A stretch of DNA of 64,000 nt, from contig VZSF01000046.1 of NCBI GenBank assembly GCA_013398295.1, positions 1,672,640 to 1,736,639 of the forward strand, given 5' to 3'. The stretch comes from Chionis minor (Eukaryota > Chordata > Aves > Charadriiformes > Chionididae). Below the pieces are notes generated by a model. That model saw nothing but the letters and a program-made list of their open reading frames with translations, made no database searches and was not told the DNA's origin. Below, piece after piece: positions 61,984-64,000 of this stretch; positions within the stretch are counted from its first letter, which is position 1; the number at the start of each line of letters is the position of its first letter. A program made the translations under genes and the position numbers.

Positions 61984-62299
61984 CTTAAGAGTAATATTCA
62001 AACACTTAAAAGGTGCTGAAGAAAGAAAAGGAACCTGAACTCTGTATACAAAGTGGCTAAAATAAGTGGTAAAGAGCTCTAAACTGCTCTAGTAAGGTAG
62101 ATTCAAGTTGGGAAAATACTTCTAACAGGAAGACCTCCATTTGGTAGTGGAGTAGGTTGGGATACCATGGAGTCTTGATTGTTGAATGTCTTTCTCACCT
62201 GTTGTCGGGGTTTTTTCAGGAAAATCATAACTCTTGATTATTCTGTGGACAATGGGTGGACTAGATGACCTTTTAAGATTCCTTGTAGCCCTGTGATTT
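61984..62299 (+). mobile_element. Older CR1-like LINE, right half and 3' end
   Basis: This continues the element left at 61035. AATATTCAAACACTTAAAAG corresponds to the usual ...V-F-K-Y-L-K... block that directly follows the LEKxR block. Next come a decayed stretch including GGAAAATACTTCTAACAGGAAG and, at the end, GGTGGACTAGATGACC TTTTAAGATTCC and GCCCTGTGATTT, which matches the 3' end of older CR1 families. Order, strand and lack of overlap with the left half support a single interrupted element. Confidence 0.7.
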
Positions 62300-63976
62300 G
62301 TTGGGGTTTTTTTCTTCAATTTATATTGGACTGTAGATCTGTCCGAAGTGTTTTTAAGGATGAGACATCTTGTAAACGTCTTTTCAAGTATGTAAACTAG
62401 TATAAATTATCCTGCTGGTTTGTCTTTACAATTGTTCCTACAAAATTTGTCTCTACAGTTCTGTACAAGATCTAGAAGCAAAAATACTCTTATAAAGAAT
62501 ACCAGCTTTTAGAGACAGTCAAAAATGGGTAATTTTCCTCTGTAGAAGGGTGATTTGAGAATTATGGCTTGGGGTCACATCAAAAACTGCAAGCAAATTT
62601 GAGAGTGAAATTATTTCATTGTCCCTCCTCCTTTCCACTTTATCAAACTGACAATAGCGGAGAGATGTTTTAATTTTTCATATTTCACTTTTTAATTTGA
62701 TCTATTAAATGAATTTTAAATATAAACTAGCGTCTTGCACTTACTTAAGACCCTTTTGAAATCTGAATATCTTGGCACATTTAATGTAAGTGGAAAATTG
62801 TGAAGAAATTACCTTAACATCTATTCTGTATTGCTTTTTACTGCCGACCTCATCATTCAAATACACATAGCACATGCCCAGCTGGTATAACTTAATTATG
62901 TTCAATTTATGTAACTTAATTATTAAAGACCAGCTTTTAGAGAGTTTATTTCTGTGCTTCATCTAGCACTGTTGCTGGCTTAAAGGAACAGCTGTACAGA
63001 AAAATTTTAAACATTTTCAGGAAGACATGGCTTAAAAATTAGACAGTTGTTTTTACTTTCTTTTTTCCCTCTTCTTTCTGAGATCCTTTTCTTTCCAAAT
63101 TTCAGTGAGGTCAGTGAAATTCTACTCTAACAACAAAAAAACCTAACTTATGCAATAAGGAATGGAACATAAAGGTATAGTTTGTCTAAAATTAATTTAA
63201 AATAGTCTCAGAAATGAGGCCTTAAGATAGATGGTTAGGAAGTCTGACAATGTAATAGCAGGACACTTTTTTTCCCTGCTTCTCAGCAGAGACTACATTG
63301 AATGGTTGTCTCAACATAGTGCTGCGAGTGTCAGGCTGAAAACTTTTTTGCTGACACTGGAAGATCAGAGATCACCTGTTGTACAGCTGAATGGGCAAGA
63401 AGTTTTGTGGGATGGAATTAGATTGCCTGGGAAGAGAAAGGGGACTGGAGAGCTGTGTGGTGTGTACATGTAGACATTACTTACATAAATGTACATCACT
63501 GTTCCTTCCGCAGTCTGTGAAGCACTTCACGAGGGTGATTCAGAACTTGGGGTGAATCGTCTTCTGGAAGTCCTGCTTGTGTAGGAAGATTAGGGAAATT
63601 GGGCCTTTCCCTCAGGGCTTCAGTCAACTGCGTAAAACTAGGCTGGATGGATCTGAGCCAAGGTCTCTGTGTCTTTGAAAAGTCGAAGTTAAAGAACAAA
63701 TGAGAAATAGTATTAGTGTTAGCTGCTTCAGTCTGATAAATCTGTTTCAGGATGTGAGATGAACTTTTAACCTGAGTTATCAGCGTGCTGAGACCCCTGT
63801 CCCGTTCTCCTTGCACTCTTGGCATGTGTGTCATGGCCATGTTCCGGGCTTTAGATGGGCATACCAGTTTGCACATGAGAACCTGAAATGGTTCGTGTGG
63901 TCAAAAGTCCCAGCTGGGAAATCAATTCACAGTAAGCCTTACTACAGTAAAATAAATACATACACAAACACTTCTT
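62300..63976. other. Non-coding stretch, no gene recognised
   Basis: AT-rich, including a strongly A/T part at 62640-62730. A 126-codon minus frame (63496-63876) and an 80-codon plus frame (63231-63473) have no recognisable domain or splice context. Confidence 0.45.
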
Positions 63977-63992
63977 CCCCCCCCCCCCCCCC
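63977..63992. repeat. Homopolymer run of 16 C
   Basis: Sixteen consecutive C close to the window end. It is the complement type of the 25-G run at 34525-34549, and the same caution on true length applies. Confidence 0.85.
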
Positions 63993-64000
63993 TATTTAGG

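Noticed and set aside
1..64000. CRISPR arrays, operons, bacterial insertion sequences or phage-like modules
   Set aside because: No regularly spaced repeats, no tightly packed genes and no ribosome-binding-site-linked frames. The CR1 content and splice-like signals indicate a vertebrate genome.

Overview
The window reads as vertebrate, most likely bird, nuclear DNA that is almost entirely non-coding. The best clue is the repeat content. Every confidently recognised mobile element is a CR1-type LINE, the dominant LINE of birds and also found in crocodilians and turtles. The copies are 5'-truncated or internally deleted, and their 3' ends finish at the short ATTCTRTG-like end typical of the family, with no poly-A tail. 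Recognisable repeats cover only about a tenth of the window. No bacterial, organellar, CRISPR, rRNA or tRNA features were seen. A bird is preferred over a reptile because of this low repeat density, which is an inference.

Layout. Positions 180-2982 hold a decayed CR1 that keeps ORF1 (with its esterase-like end) and the ORF2 reverse transcriptase but lacks the endonuclease part. At 4145-4300 lies a much older minus-strand CR1-like fragment, followed within about 15 bases by the best coding-exon candidate of the window (4314-4404, plus strand). A small, very CpG-dense islet sits at 7121-7270, and a 3'-end CR1 at 8092-8642. From 8.6 to 47 kb I see AT-rich intronic or intergenic sequence with no recognised gene. 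It has a CpG-enriched patch near 14.25-15.35 kb, a possible short terminal exon near 24.8 kb, a 27-bp tandem duplication at 27.15 kb, a hairpin at 28.9 kb and a run of 25 G at 34.5 kb. A short CR1 3' end lies at 47036-47378 and another old minus-strand CR1-like piece at about 54740-54905. A minus-strand open stretch with coding-like codon use lies near 57.83-58.06 kb. Around 60.85-62.3 kb a younger CR1 has landed inside an older CR1, leaving the two old halves on either side.

How the parts relate. If the exon at 4314-4404 is real, the window is probably part of a long plus-strand gene, with most of the sequence intron; the CpG islet at 7.1 kb could then be an internal promoter. I could not name the gene. 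I found no operon-like logic, defence system or other clearly new system. The most informative observations are the nested CR1 pair, the repeat lying against a splice acceptor, the isolated CpG islet and the unassigned minus-strand coding-like stretch. Most open reading frames of 60-180 codons in the window look like chance openings in AT-rich DNA.
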